Assembly: GCA_910577055.1 (NCBI GenBank)
Contig: CAJTKX010000004.1
Span: 62,001 to 126,000 of the forward strand
Direction: 5' to 3'
DNA from: an uncultured Christensenella sp.
Lineage (GTDB): Bacteria; Bacillota; Clostridia; Christensenellales; Borkfalkiaceae
Length of the DNA stretch: 64,000 nt
A program made the translations under genes and the position numbers. Below, piece after piece: positions 16,984 to 24,921 of this stretch; within the stretch, counting starts at the first letter, position 1, and every line of letters begins with the position of its first letter. The notes beneath the pieces were generated by a model. It searched no databases and had not been told where the DNA came from. It was given only the letters and a program-made list of their open reading frames with translations.

Positions 16984-19900
16984 ATGTACAGAAAAGTAGA
17001 TACTTCGTTAAATTTCATCGAGCGCGAAAAGGAAATCATAAAATTTTGGAAGGATAACAAAATTTTCGAGGAAACGGTTTCCGCAAACGAGGGTGGGGAA
17101 GAGTTTTCTTTCTATGACGGTCCGCCCACGGCTAACGGCAAGCCCCACGTCGGGCATATTTTAACGCGCGTAATGAAAGACCTTATACCGCGCTATCAAA
17201 CAATGAAGGGCAAACACGTTTTAAGAAAGGCGGGTTGGGATACTCACGGTCTTCCCGTAGAGCTTGAAGTTGAAAAGCTTTTGGGGCTTGACGGCAAGCA
17301 GCAAATCGAAAGCTACGGCATAGAGCCGTTTATAAAAAAGTGCAAAGAGTCCGTTTGGAAGTATAAAAGCGAGTGGGAGAAAATGTCCGATAGGGTCGGC
17401 TATTGGGCCGATATGGACAACCCCTACGTCACCTACGACGACAAGTATATCGAGTCCGAGTGGTGGGCTTTAAAGGAAATGCACAAAAAAGGGCTTTTAT
17501 ATAAGGGTCATAAAATCGTACCTTATTGCCCCCGTTGCGGAACCGCGCTTTCCTCGCACGAGGTTGCGCAAGGCTATAAGCTTGTAAAAGAAAATTCCGC
17601 AGTAGCTCGCTTTAAAGTAAAAAACGGCAACAACCGCTATATATTGGCGTGGACGACAACCCCTTGGACGTTGCCTTCCAACGTAGCGCTTTGTATGAAC
17701 CCCGACGAGCCTTACGTTGAGATAGAGGCGGACGGCGCGCGCTATATTTTGGCGGAAGCGTTGGTTGCAAAATTTTTCGAAGAATATAAGGTAATTGATA
17801 AAAAGCTCGGAAAAGATTGGGAGCGCCTCGAATACGAACCCCTATTTAAAGAAACCACCGAAGAGATTAAGCGCATTTCCCCCGCAAGCGCGCCCGCAAA
17901 AGCGCACTACGTCGTGTGCGATAATTACGTCACTATGGGCGACGGCACGGGAGTAGTTCACATTGCGCCCGCCTTCGGCGAGGACGACTATAAAGTCGGC
18001 AAACGCTACGGCTTGCCCGTAGTGCAGCTTGTAAACGAAAGGGGGTGCTTTGACGAGCGTTTCCCTTCTTTAAACGGCACTTTCGCCAAAAAAGCCGACA
18101 AGGCTATACTTGACAGACTCGAAAACGAGGGGCTTTTATTCAAAGTAATTCCTTTCGAGCACGACTACCCGCACTGTTGGCGGTGCGACACGCCCCTTTT
18201 GTACTACGCAAAGTCAAGCTGGTTTATACAAGTTACCGCCGTCAAGAACGAAATTATAAAATCAAACCGCTCGGTAAATTGGATGCCCGACAACATAAAA
18301 GAGGGCAGAATGGGCAACTTCCTTGAAAACGTCATCGATTGGGGACTTTCGCGCGACAGATATTGGGGCACGCCGTTGCCCGTTTGGGTCTGCCCCGATT
18401 GCGGTGAAATAGAAGTTATCGGCAGCAAGGCGGAGCTTAAAGAAAAGTGCAATTTGCCTTTGGATAAGGATATCGAACTGCACCGTCCGTACCTTGATAA
18501 TTTAACTTGCAAATGCCCCCGCTGCGGCGGCAAAATGAAGCGCACGCACGAGGTTATCGACTGTTGGTTCGATTCCGGCTCGATGCCGTTTGCGCAGTAT
18601 CACTATCCGTTCGAAAACAAGGACTTGTTTAAAGAAACCTTCCCCGCCGACTTTATATCCGAGGCTGTTGACCAAACGCGCGGTTGGTTCTATACATTGC
18701 TTGTCATAAACACAATTTTATTCGGTAAAGCGCCCTTTAAAAATTGCATAGTTTTAGGGCACGTCAACGACAAAAACGGCATAAAAATGTCCAAGCACAA
18801 GGGCAACGTGGTTGACCCGTGGTCGGTTTTGGATAAGCAAGGTGCGGACGCGGTAAGGTGGTATTTCTACTCTTCAAGCGCGCCGTGGTTGCCGTCGAGG
18901 TTTTCGGAAGAAACCGTTTCAGAGGCTCAGCGCAAGTATATAGGCACGCTTTGGAACACATACGCGTTCTTTACGCTGTATGCCGAAATTGACAAATATG
19001 ACCCGTCCAAATACGATTTGAAAAAGTGCAAGCTTTCTTTAATGGATAAGTGGATACTTTCAAAGCTAAATTCCTTGGTCGAGTTTATCGATAAATCGCT
19101 TGCTAATTACGAGATATGCGAAAGCTCACGCGAGCTACAAGATTTTTCCGACGTGCTGTCAAATTGGTACGTTCGCCGTTGCCGCGACAGATATTGGGGC
19201 GCGGATATGACGGACGATAAGGCGGCGGCTTACACTACGCTTTATACGGTTTTGGTAACGCTTGCAAAGCTAACCGCGCCGTATACGCCGTTCATTGCGG
19301 AAATGATGTACCAAAATTTAGTGCCGCAATTCTTTAAAAGTGCGCCCAAGTCCGTGCACCTTTGCACCTTCCCCGAAAGCGAAAAACGCTATATCGATAA
19401 AACGTTGGAGGACGGAATGGAAGAGGTTTACGATATAGTAATTCTCGGCAGAGCGGCACGCAACGCGGGCAATTTGAAGAACCGCCAACCCCTTTCGGAA
19501 ATGTACGTCGTAACCGATAAAAAGGTTGCCTTGTCCGAGGAAGAAAAGTCTATCGTATTGGACGAGTTGAACGTTAAAACCTTTAAAGTTTCGGACAATG
19601 CGGAAAAGTTTTTGAATTACAAGCTAAAACCTCAGCTTAAAACGCTTGGCCCCAAATACGGCAAAAAGCTTGGCGCAATTTCCGCGTTCCTTGCAAACTG
19701 CAACGCAAAAGAGGTTGTTAACGCGGTCAAAAACGGCGGCAGTTACGAAATCGCGGGCGAGGGCGTAACCTTGCTGCAAGAGGACTTGCAAATCTTCCCC
19801 GAAAGCGCGAACGGCTTTGTTGCGGCGGAGGACAAGGGCATAACGGTAGCCCTAAATTCAGCGCTTACCGACGAATTGATTTTCGAGGGTATCGAGCGCG

Positions 19901-20127
19901 AGCTTGTTTCAAAAATTCAGAATATGCGCAAAGAGGCGGGCTTCGAAGTAACCGACAGAATAGAGGTTTACTATAAAGCTTCGGGCAAAGCGTTAAGCGT
20001 TTTAAAGGCGGCGAACTTCGCCCCCGACGTGCTTGCGCAAAAGGTTGAGGAAGGCTCGGCAGACGGCTTCACCAAAGAGCAGAACGTCAACGGCGAAACC
20101 GTAACACTTACGCTTATTAAAAAATAA
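16984..20127 (+). CDS. ileS: Isoleucyl-tRNA synthetase
   Basis: 1047 residues. It charges tRNA-Ile and edits mischarged valine. Class I motifs: GPPTANGKPHVGHILTRV (HIGH-type HVGH near 56-59) and GIKMSKHKGNVVDPW (KMSKS-type near 600). The editing domain has the WTTTPWTLPSN block, and Cys-pair zinc motifs lie near 180 and in the insertion around 480-520. Length and the KMSKH variant resemble the longer, eukaryote-like type-2 IleRS rather than E. coli-type enzymes. AGGAG lies 6 nt before the ATG. Regulated by the upstream T-box. Confidence 0.97.
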   Translation: MYRKVDTSLNFIEREKEIIKFWKDNKIFEETVSANEGGEEFSFYDGPPTANGKPHVGHILTRVMKDLIPRYQTMKGKHVLRKAGWDTHGLPVELEVEKLLGLDGKQQIESYGIEPFIKKCKESVWKYKSEWEKMSDRVGYWADMDNPYVTYDDKYIESEWWALKEMHKKGLLYKGHKIVPYCPRCGTALSSHEVAQGYKLVKENSAVARFKVKNGNNRYILAWTTTPWTLPSNVALCMNPDEPYVEIEADGARYILAEALVAKFFEEYKVIDKKLGKDWERLEYEPLFKETTEEIKRISPASAPAKAHYVVCDNYVTMGDGTGVVHIAPAFGEDDYKVGKRYGLPVVQLVNERGCFDERFPSLNGTFAKKADKAILDRLENEGLLFKVIPFEHDYPHCWRCDTPLLYYAKSSWFIQVTAVKNEIIKSNRSVNWMPDNIKEGRMGNFLENVIDWGLSRDRYWGTPLPVWVCPDCGEIEVIGSKAELKEKCNLPLDKDIELHRPYLDNLTCKCPRCGGKMKRTHEVIDCWFDSGSMPFAQYHYPFENKDLFKETFPADFISEAVDQTRGWFYTLLVINTILFGKAPFKNCIVLGHVNDKNGIKMSKHKGNVVDPWSVLDKQGADAVRWYFYSSSAPWLPSRFSEETVSEAQRKYIGTLWNTYAFFTLYAEIDKYDPSKYDLKKCKLSLMDKWILSKLNSLVEFIDKSLANYEICESSRELQDFSDVLSNWYVRRCRDRYWGADMTDDKAAAYTTLYTVLVTLAKLTAPYTPFIAEMMYQNLVPQFFKSAPKSVHLCTFPESEKRYIDKTLEDGMEEVYDIVILGRAARNAGNLKNRQPLSEMYVVTDKKVALSEEEKSIVLDELNVKTFKVSDNAEKFLNYKLKPQLKTLGPKYGKKLGAISAFLANCNAKEVVNAVKNGGSYEIAGEGVTLLQEDLQIFPESANGFVAAEDKGITVALNSALTDELIFEGIERELVSKIQNMRKEAGFEVTDRIEVYYKASGKALSVLKAANFAPDVLAQKVEEGSADGFTKEQNVNGETVTLTLIKK

Positions 20128-20141
20128 AAACAAATAAAGTA

Positions 20142-20181
20142 TTGACTTGTGGCTAAATTTAGGGTATAATTTAGCCACAAG
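20142..20181 (+). promoter_or_regulatory. Toxin-antitoxin promoter with overlapping operator
   Basis: TTGACT (20142-20147), 17 bp, TATAAT (20165-20170). A perfect inverted repeat with 13 bp arms (CTTGTGGCTAAAT and its complement, 20146-20158 and 20169-20181) covers both promoter elements. This is the expected site for autorepression by the antitoxin or the toxin-antitoxin complex. Confidence 0.85.
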
Positions 20182-20208
20182 TTTTATATTATATATAAGA
20201 GGTGAAAT

Positions 20209-20466
20209 ATGACGATAATACCCATGAGGGATTTAAAAGACACGGTAGAAATTGAAAAACGTTGCGCAGAGGCGAACGGACCCGTATTTGTAACAAAGAA
20301 CGGTTACGGCAAACTTGTCGTAATGGATATCGAATATTATGAGAAAACGTTAGGAAAAATCTACGAGGCAAAACTAATAAACGAAGGGCTTTCAGACTTG
20401 GAAAACGGAAACGTTATCGAAGGTGCGGCGGTGAAAGAGAGGCTGAGTAAAAAATATGGAGTATAA
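20209..20466 (+). CDS. Type II antitoxin, Phd/YefM-like
   Basis: 85 residues. The N-terminal domain MTIIPMRDLKDTVEIEKRCAEANGPVFVTKNGYGKLVVMD has the Phd/YefM fold pattern (a short helix, then VFVTKNG and a strand). The C-terminal helix would wrap the toxin. GAGGTG ribosome binding site. It overlaps the toxin gene by 11 nt, the usual arrangement, and probably binds the 13 bp inverted repeat upstream. Confidence 0.9.
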   Translation: MTIIPMRDLKDTVEIEKRCAEANGPVFVTKNGYGKLVVMDIEYYEKTLGKIYEAKLINEGLSDLENGNVIEGAAVKERLSKKYGV

Positions 20467-20776
20467 ATATTACTTTACGCAAAAAGCCGCAAAAGACTTT
20501 GAGGATATTTTAAATTATATTTCTGTTGAACTGAACAACCTTACGGCGGCAAAGGAATTATATTCGGAAATTTTTAAAAATATAGAAGAATTAACACGCT
20601 TCCCCGATATGGGTCGGCTTGTTGAAAACGAGTATCTTACGGATAAATCTGTAAGACGAATTATAGTAAATAATTACACGGTATTTTATAAGGTTTTTGA
20701 TAACGAAAGTAAAATTTACATATTACGCATAGTGTACTCAAAACGCAACCTTAACGAAATTATACCGTCTATTTAA
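20456..20776 (+). CDS. RelE/ParE-superfamily toxin
   Basis: 106 residues. YYFTQKAAKDFEDILNYISVEL is the ParE-type N-terminal helical hairpin. RFPDMGRLVENEY and VRRIIVNNYTVFYKVFDNESKIYILRIVYSKRN are the conserved beta-sheet core. ParE members poison gyrase and RelE members cut mRNA on the ribosome. The long helical hairpin favours ParE, but the target is not settled by sequence. Confidence 0.9.
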   Translation: MEYKYYFTQKAAKDFEDILNYISVELNNLTAAKELYSEIFKNIEELTRFPDMGRLVENEYLTDKSVRRIIVNNYTVFYKVFDNESKIYILRIVYSKRNLNEIIPSI

Positions 20777-20803
20777 TAATTCGGACTTTTTACTTTACAA
20801 AAC

Positions 20804-20830
20804 GCCCCGCGGCATTATGCCGCGGGGCTT
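20804..20830. terminator. Bidirectional terminator between the toxin gene and the XRE gene
   Basis: 11 bp perfect stem GCCCCGCGGCA/TGCCGCGGGGC with loop TTA, flanked by A-rich and T-rich tracts. Confidence 0.9.
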
Positions 20831-20835
20831 TGTTG

Positions 20836-21063
20836 TTATTTTGTTTTTTGCTTGAAATTTGTAGGTTCTTCAAGTCCCAATAATTCGTTGGGGGTTATCC
20901 CGAAATTGTTGTAAATCATAAGCATACTGCTTGCTTTCGGCGTGTCGCAACCGTTAAGCCAATTACTTACGGCTTTTTGCGAAACACTAAGAATTGCAGC
21001 AAGTTTTTCTTGACTGAGATTATTGACGGTAAGTATCTCTTTTATAATTTCACTTGTTTTCAT
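20836..21063 (-). CDS. XRE-family HTH regulator
   Basis: 75 residues: LTVNNLSQEKLAAILSVSQKAVSNWLNG is the Cro/CI HTH, followed by TPKASSMLMIYNNFGITPNELLGLE. AAGG ribosome binding site. Divergent from Cys-rich gene 2, the same arrangement as at 10181-10743. It probably binds the repeats at 21093-21124. Confidence 0.9.
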   Translation of the reverse strand: MKTSEIIKEILTVNNLSQEKLAAILSVSQKAVSNWLNGCDTPKASSMLMIYNNFGITPNELLGLEEPTNFKQKTK

Positions 21064-21092
21064 AATGTACCTTAAAAATATTTTATGATATT

Positions 21093-21135
21093 TTAGTAGA
21101 AAAGTCTTGACTTAGTAGAAAGGTACTACTATAAT
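21093..21135 (+). promoter_or_regulatory. Promoter/operator of Cys-rich gene 2
   Basis: TTGACT (21107-21112), 17 bp, TATAAT (21130-21135), then 6 nt to the ATG. Two direct repeats TTAGTAGAAA(A/G)GT start at 21093 and 21112, 19 bp apart (about two helical turns). The second forms an inverted pair TAGTA/TACTA within the spacer. Probable XRE binding sites. Confidence 0.8.
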
Positions 21136-21141
21136 ATTATT

Positions 21142-21417
21142 ATGGAACAAGAGAAAATGTGTGAAAACTGCAAGTTCTTTTTATTGCATTACGTTAAATC
21201 AGAAACAAAATTTACGCCTATAGCATATGGGCATTGTACTAATCAAGACATTCCGTGGAAAGTCAGAAAGCATAATATGCCGCGCAATAACTGTTGTGAA
21301 AAATGGGAAAGCAGTGCGGAATTAAAACAAGAGAACAAAGAAAGTATAAAAAAAGCGCTTAAAAGTATGCGAAGTGCTTTGATGCATATTGAACAGATTT
21401 TAGCCGACGATTTATGA
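21142..21417 (+). CDS. Small Cys-rich protein, family member 2
   Basis: 91 residues with the family pattern: MCENC (CxxC), GHCTN, CCEKWE and a helical tail ending ILADDL. Sequence between the motifs varies greatly among the three paralogs, while the Cys spacing and the WE pair are kept. The ATG is 6 nt after a perfect -10 element, so a leaderless message is likely. Divergent XRE neighbour. It lies 43 nt before feoA, but its own promoter suggests independent control. Function unknown. Confidence 0.8.
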   Translation: MEQEKMCENCKFFLLHYVKSETKFTPIAYGHCTNQDIPWKVRKHNMPRNNCCEKWESSAELKQENKESIKKALKSMRSALMHIEQILADDL

Positions 21418-21460
21418 TATAATTCGACATTAAATCAAAGACAAGCTCATAACTTATTCT

Positions 21461-21682
21461 ATGAACGTTTTTGATTTAAAGATGGGTGAATTCGCTACAA
21501 TTAAAAGAATAGACCTTTCGGGCGGCGCGCTTGAAAGGTTCACCGCGCTCGGTTTTAAGGCGGGGGAAAGGGTTGAAGTTTTAAGCTATTCTCTTTTTAA
21601 GTCAAGCGTGTTGCTGTCTTGCAATGCGGTGCGCCTCGGGGTGAGGAAACCCCTTGCGCTAAAAATAGAGGTAGAGGTATGA
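21461..21682 (+). CDS. feoA: FeoA-like ferrous iron transport accessory protein
   Basis: 73 residues, an SH3-like FeoA domain: LKMGEFATIKRIDLSGGALERFTALGFKAGERVEVL, then the NAVRLGVRKPLALKIEV strand. FeoA interacts with FeoB to support Fe(II) uptake. It overlaps feoB by 4 nt (ATGA), indicating translational coupling. Confidence 0.9.
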   Translation: MNVFDLKMGEFATIKRIDLSGGALERFTALGFKAGERVEVLSYSLFKSSVLLSCNAVRLGVRKPLALKIEVEV

Positions 21683-23391
21683 GGGCGGCTATATTCAAAA
21701 AAAGCCCCGCGCGCAAGATATCGCGCGGGGCGGAAAAGCTCGCCGATAAAAAAGTAGTGCTTGCGGGCAACCCCAATGCCGGCAAAACCACCCTTTTTAA
21801 CGCGCTTACAAAAAGCAATTTGCGCACGGGCAACTTCCACGGCGTAACCACGTCGCCCGCGCGAAAGACCGTGGGCGGGATAAGCTATTCGGACGTGCCC
21901 GGTATGTACGCTTTTAAACCCTACTCTATGGAAGAGCAGTCCGCCATAGACGAGGTCAAGTCCGCCGATTTGGTAATAAACGTTGTGGACGCCCTCACGC
22001 TTGAAAACAGCCTTAACCTTACCCGTCAAATTATCGCAAGCGGGGTTAAAACGGTTGTATATATAACCAAGTCTGCATCTTTAAAGCGGCGGGGCGGGGA
22101 AGTGGACGTGGAAAAACTGTCCGCACACCTCGGCGTGCCCGTTTTCGACTGTCCGCCCAAAAAGCTGAAAAAGGCTGTGGAGGGCGGCTTTGATTTTAAC
22201 GTAAAAAAGAATCTTCAAATTCCGTTAAACGCGGCATATTCGAGGGGCAATTTAAAAGTTTCAAGGATAGATAAACTCTTTTACAACCGTTTTTTCGCAC
22301 TTGCGTTTTTCGTTGCGGCAATACTTTTAATGTTCTTTCTTGCCTTTCACCCCATTATGCCGGGGGTTATTTTAAAAGACGCGGTAGAAAATTTAATTTG
22401 CGTAAAGCTTTCTTATGCGATAACTTCGCAAATGCAAAGCCCCGCCGTCATTTCCCTTGTATCGGAGGGAATTTTGGGCGGCGCCGGCGGGGTAATTTCT
22501 TTCATTCCGCAGCTGATAATTTTGTATTTTTTCCTAACCGTACTCGATGAAAGCGGCATAACCTCCGCGCTTGCTTTTGCAACCGACGGACTGTTTGAAA
22601 AAGTCCGTCTATCGGGTAGGGCGGCGTTTTCGTTGACCTCGGGTTTCGGTTGCACTTCGGCGGCGATTTTAACCACACGCGGCTATTCGACAAAAAGCGC
22701 GCAGCGGCGCACTGTGGCAATTTTACCGTTTGTGCCGTGCGGTGCAAAGCTGCCCGTATTCCTCACTTTTTTATCGCCGCTGTTCAAAAACCCCTTTCCC
22801 GCAATTACCGCCTTTTACTTCGCGGGCGTGGCGGTGGCGCTAATATGTTCGCTTTTAATGAAAGGCGGCAAAGAGGATTTATTGTCGGAGGTCACCCCCA
22901 TAAGCTTGCCGCAGTTTAAAGCCGTGGCAATTAAGTTGTATTTTTATGTGAAAGGGTTTATAATGAAGGTGGCGGGAATCGTCATGCTTTTTTGCGTGCT
23001 TTCGTGGCTAATGTCGCACTTTTCTTTTTCGTTTCGGTATGTCGAAGCGGAGGAAAGTATGCTAGCTGCGATAAGCAAAGCGACGTTGCCCGTATTTTAC
23101 CCTATGGGCGTGACCGATTGGCGAATTGCCTACGCGGTTTTGGGCGGGTTCGCCGCCAAAGAAAACATCGCCGCAACGGTAGCCCTTTTGATGCCGTTCG
23201 GCACGGGGCTGACTCTGTCCGCAACCCTTGCCGTGTGCACGTTTGTTTTGTTAAGCCCCGCTTGCATCTCGGCTTTTTCGGCGTCGTGCAAAGAAGTGGG
23301 GTGGAAATTCTCGTTAAAGTGCGTTGCCTTCCAATTCTTTTTGGCGTTTTTGGGAGCGTATTTAATTCATCTTATATTTATCTGGCTATGA
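21679..23391 (+). CDS. feoB: FeoB-type ferrous iron transporter with degenerate G4 motif
   Basis: 570 residues, shorter than most FeoB proteins. The N-terminal G domain has G1 GNPNAGKTT (about 30-38) and G3 DVPG, but the G4 position reads ITKSAS rather than NxxD, so guanine specificity may be relaxed. The membrane part has the two Gate modules; IPQLIILYFFLTVLDESG and SGFGCTSAAILTTR replace the more usual GFGCNVPAI. Between the G domain and the membrane part there is little room for the full helical regulatory domain. ATG at 21679 overlaps feoA; the next gene overlaps by 4 nt. Confidence 0.88.
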   Translation: MRAAIFKKSPARKISRGAEKLADKKVVLAGNPNAGKTTLFNALTKSNLRTGNFHGVTTSPARKTVGGISYSDVPGMYAFKPYSMEEQSAIDEVKSADLVINVVDALTLENSLNLTRQIIASGVKTVVYITKSASLKRRGGEVDVEKLSAHLGVPVFDCPPKKLKKAVEGGFDFNVKKNLQIPLNAAYSRGNLKVSRIDKLFYNRFFALAFFVAAILLMFFLAFHPIMPGVILKDAVENLICVKLSYAITSQMQSPAVISLVSEGILGGAGGVISFIPQLIILYFFLTVLDESGITSALAFATDGLFEKVRLSGRAAFSLTSGFGCTSAAILTTRGYSTKSAQRRTVAILPFVPCGAKLPVFLTFLSPLFKNPFPAITAFYFAGVAVALICSLLMKGGKEDLLSEVTPISLPQFKAVAIKLYFYVKGFIMKVAGIVMLFCVLSWLMSHFSFSFRYVEAEESMLAAISKATLPVFYPMGVTDWRIAYAVLGGFAAKENIAATVALLMPFGTGLTLSATLAVCTFVLLSPACISAFSASCKEVGWKFSLKCVAFQFFLAFLGAYLIHLIFIWL

Positions 23392-24200
23392 AAAAATTCA
23401 CCGTTTTAACCCCCGCAAGCTTAAAAGAGTTTACCGATTCGACCTACCCGCAAGGTTCGTTTTGCTTTGCCGCGCTTTTGCGTGAGCGCGATATTAAGGT
23501 GAACGGCGTGCGCATCGGGCAAAGCGCTTTTTTAAAGGCTGGAGACGAGGTTGTTTATTATACCTCGCCCAAGCAAGAGGGGCTTAAAAGCCACAACGTC
23601 GTTTTCGAGGACGAAAACGTGCTTATAGCGGACAAGCACGACGGAGTTGAAACCTCTGCACTCGAATATGAGCTGAACGGCAGCGGCGAATATTACGCCG
23701 TGCACCGCCTTGACAGAAACACCAAAGGGCTTATCGTCTTTGCAAAGTGTAGGGCGGCGGAGAAAGAGCTTTTAGCGGCTTTTAAGGATAGGCGGGTTGA
23801 AAAGGTGTACCTTGCACGGTGCAAAAACAACTTTAAAAATGATAAAGCCGTTATGACGGCGTATCTGATAAAAAACGCCGAAAATTCTACCGTTAACGTG
23901 TCGGAAAGGGAAGTAAACGGCAGCGTAAAGATAATAACCGAGTATCGCGTTTTGGAAAGAAACGGCGATACCGCGCTTGTCGAAGTAACGTTGCACACGG
24001 GCAAAACGCACCAAATCAGAGCGCATATGGCGCATATCGGTTGCCCCGTTTTGGGCGACGAAAAATACGGTGATACAGCGCTGAATAAAAAACACGGTGC
24101 AAAACGGCAGTGTCTTGTTGCGTACAAGCTTAGTTTTAACTTGGGCGGCGGGTTTGAATATTTAAACGGAAAAACATTTTTATCGGGCTTTAAGCCTTAA
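23388..24200 (+). CDS. RluA-family pseudouridine synthase
   Basis: 270 residues. The catalytic motif HRLDRNTKGL (HRLDxxTxG) carries the Asp that attacks uridine. TGKTHQIRAHMAHIGCPVLGDEKYG is the conserved C-terminal motif. An N-terminal S4-like part (LRERDIKVNGVRIG) is present. It isomerises uridine to pseudouridine in rRNA or tRNA; the exact position is not predictable. ATG overlaps the feoB stop by 4 nt, so it rides on the feo transcript. Confidence 0.93.
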   Translation: MKKFTVLTPASLKEFTDSTYPQGSFCFAALLRERDIKVNGVRIGQSAFLKAGDEVVYYTSPKQEGLKSHNVVFEDENVLIADKHDGVETSALEYELNGSGEYYAVHRLDRNTKGLIVFAKCRAAEKELLAAFKDRRVEKVYLARCKNNFKNDKAVMTAYLIKNAENSTVNVSEREVNGSVKIITEYRVLERNGDTALVEVTLHTGKTHQIRAHMAHIGCPVLGDEKYGDTALNKKHGAKRQCLVAYKLSFNLGGGFEYLNGKTFLSGFKP

Positions 24201-24215
24201 AATTCCCCGTGCGCT

Positions 24216-24240
24216 GTTTTTTCGGGACGAGTCGGGGTTA
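24216..24240 (+). promoter_or_regulatory. Possible SigB-type promoter before the partner-switching operon
   Basis: GTTTTT (24216-24221), 13 bp, GGGTTA (24235-24240) resembles the SigB consensus GTTTAA-N12-14-GGGTAT. If real, the operon is positively autoregulated by its own sigma factor. The match is partial. Confidence 0.4.
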
Positions 24241-24268
24241 TAAATAAATACATAGAAGAGGACAAATT

Positions 24269-24574
24269 ATGCAACAAGTTAAACTTTTGTCGGCAGACAA
24301 CGAGCTTATTTTTTCGCTTTCGGGCGAGATTGACGCGGCAACAAGCGAAGATTTTTACGCGCAAGTTAGCGCCGCGTACCAACACGACAAAAAGAATATA
24401 ATTTTCGACTGCTCAGCGCTGACTTTTATAGACAGCACGACGATAGGCACTTTCGTGAAAATTTATAAAATGTTGAAAGCGGACGGCTATAAAACGGTTT
24501 TGGAAAACGTCCGTCCAAACGTGAAAAAACTGTTTGAGATATGTTCTTTAAACACGCTTATGGAGATACGCTAA
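24269..24574 (+). CDS. STAS-domain anti-anti-sigma factor (RsbV/SpoIIAA type)
   Basis: 101 residues. SGEIDAATSEDF and FDCSALTFIDSTTIGTFVKIYK carry the conserved DS[TS] phosphorylation site of anti-sigma factor antagonists. In the unphosphorylated state it should bind the kinase anti-sigma factor and free the sigma factor. First gene of a four-gene operon in which each stop overlaps the next start by 1 to 4 nt. Confidence 0.92.
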   Translation: MQQVKLLSADNELIFSLSGEIDAATSEDFYAQVSAAYQHDKKNIIFDCSALTFIDSTTIGTFVKIYKMLKADGYKTVLENVRPNVKKLFEICSLNTLMEIR

Positions 24575-24921
24575 TGCAAGATTTTACCGTAAAATTTCAC
24601 CTTGCCGACAGCGAATATATGACGGCGCTAAGACTTGTCTGCGGCGCGGTGTGCAGTGTGCACGGGCTGAATTTGGACGAGTTGGAGGACTTTAAAGTCT
24701 GCGTGACCGAAAGCGCGATTATTTTGAAGAACTGCGGGTTCGAAGAAGTAACCGCAACGTTTTTCGGCGGCGAAGAAGTCGGTTGCACCGTGTACGGAGA
24801 GGGCGGCACGCCCAAAGCGGGCGAGAACGAGCTTTCGCTTGCACTTGTTTCCGCGCTTGTTAAGGAGTGCGATATCGTTAAACGCGGGGAAATTATCGAG
24901 AGAGTAACTTTAAAGATATGA
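24574..24921 (+). CDS. Degenerate RsbW/SpoIIAB-like protein
   Basis: 115 residues from ATG 24574, which overlaps the STAS gene stop by 1 nt. The early part (LRLVCGAVCSVHGLNLDELEDFKVCVTESA) fits the N-box region of HATPase-type anti-sigma factors. The ATP-binding Asn is not found after TESA, and no DxGxG or GRG box follows. It therefore looks like a pseudokinase relative, perhaps a scaffold or decoy for the STAS protein or the sigma factor. The assignment rests on position and a weak N-terminal similarity. Confidence 0.6.
   Translation: MQDFTVKFHLADSEYMTALRLVCGAVCSVHGLNLDELEDFKVCVTESAIILKNCGFEEVTATFFGGEEVGCTVYGEGGTPKAGENELSLALVSALVKECDIVKRGEIIERVTLKI

Noticed and set aside
22992..24200. A start at 22992 giving a 402-residue pseudouridine synthase
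   Set aside because: The first 132 codons overlap feoB in another frame and read as Arg/Cys-rich nonsense. The homologous protein starts at ATG 23388, which overlaps the feoB stop.
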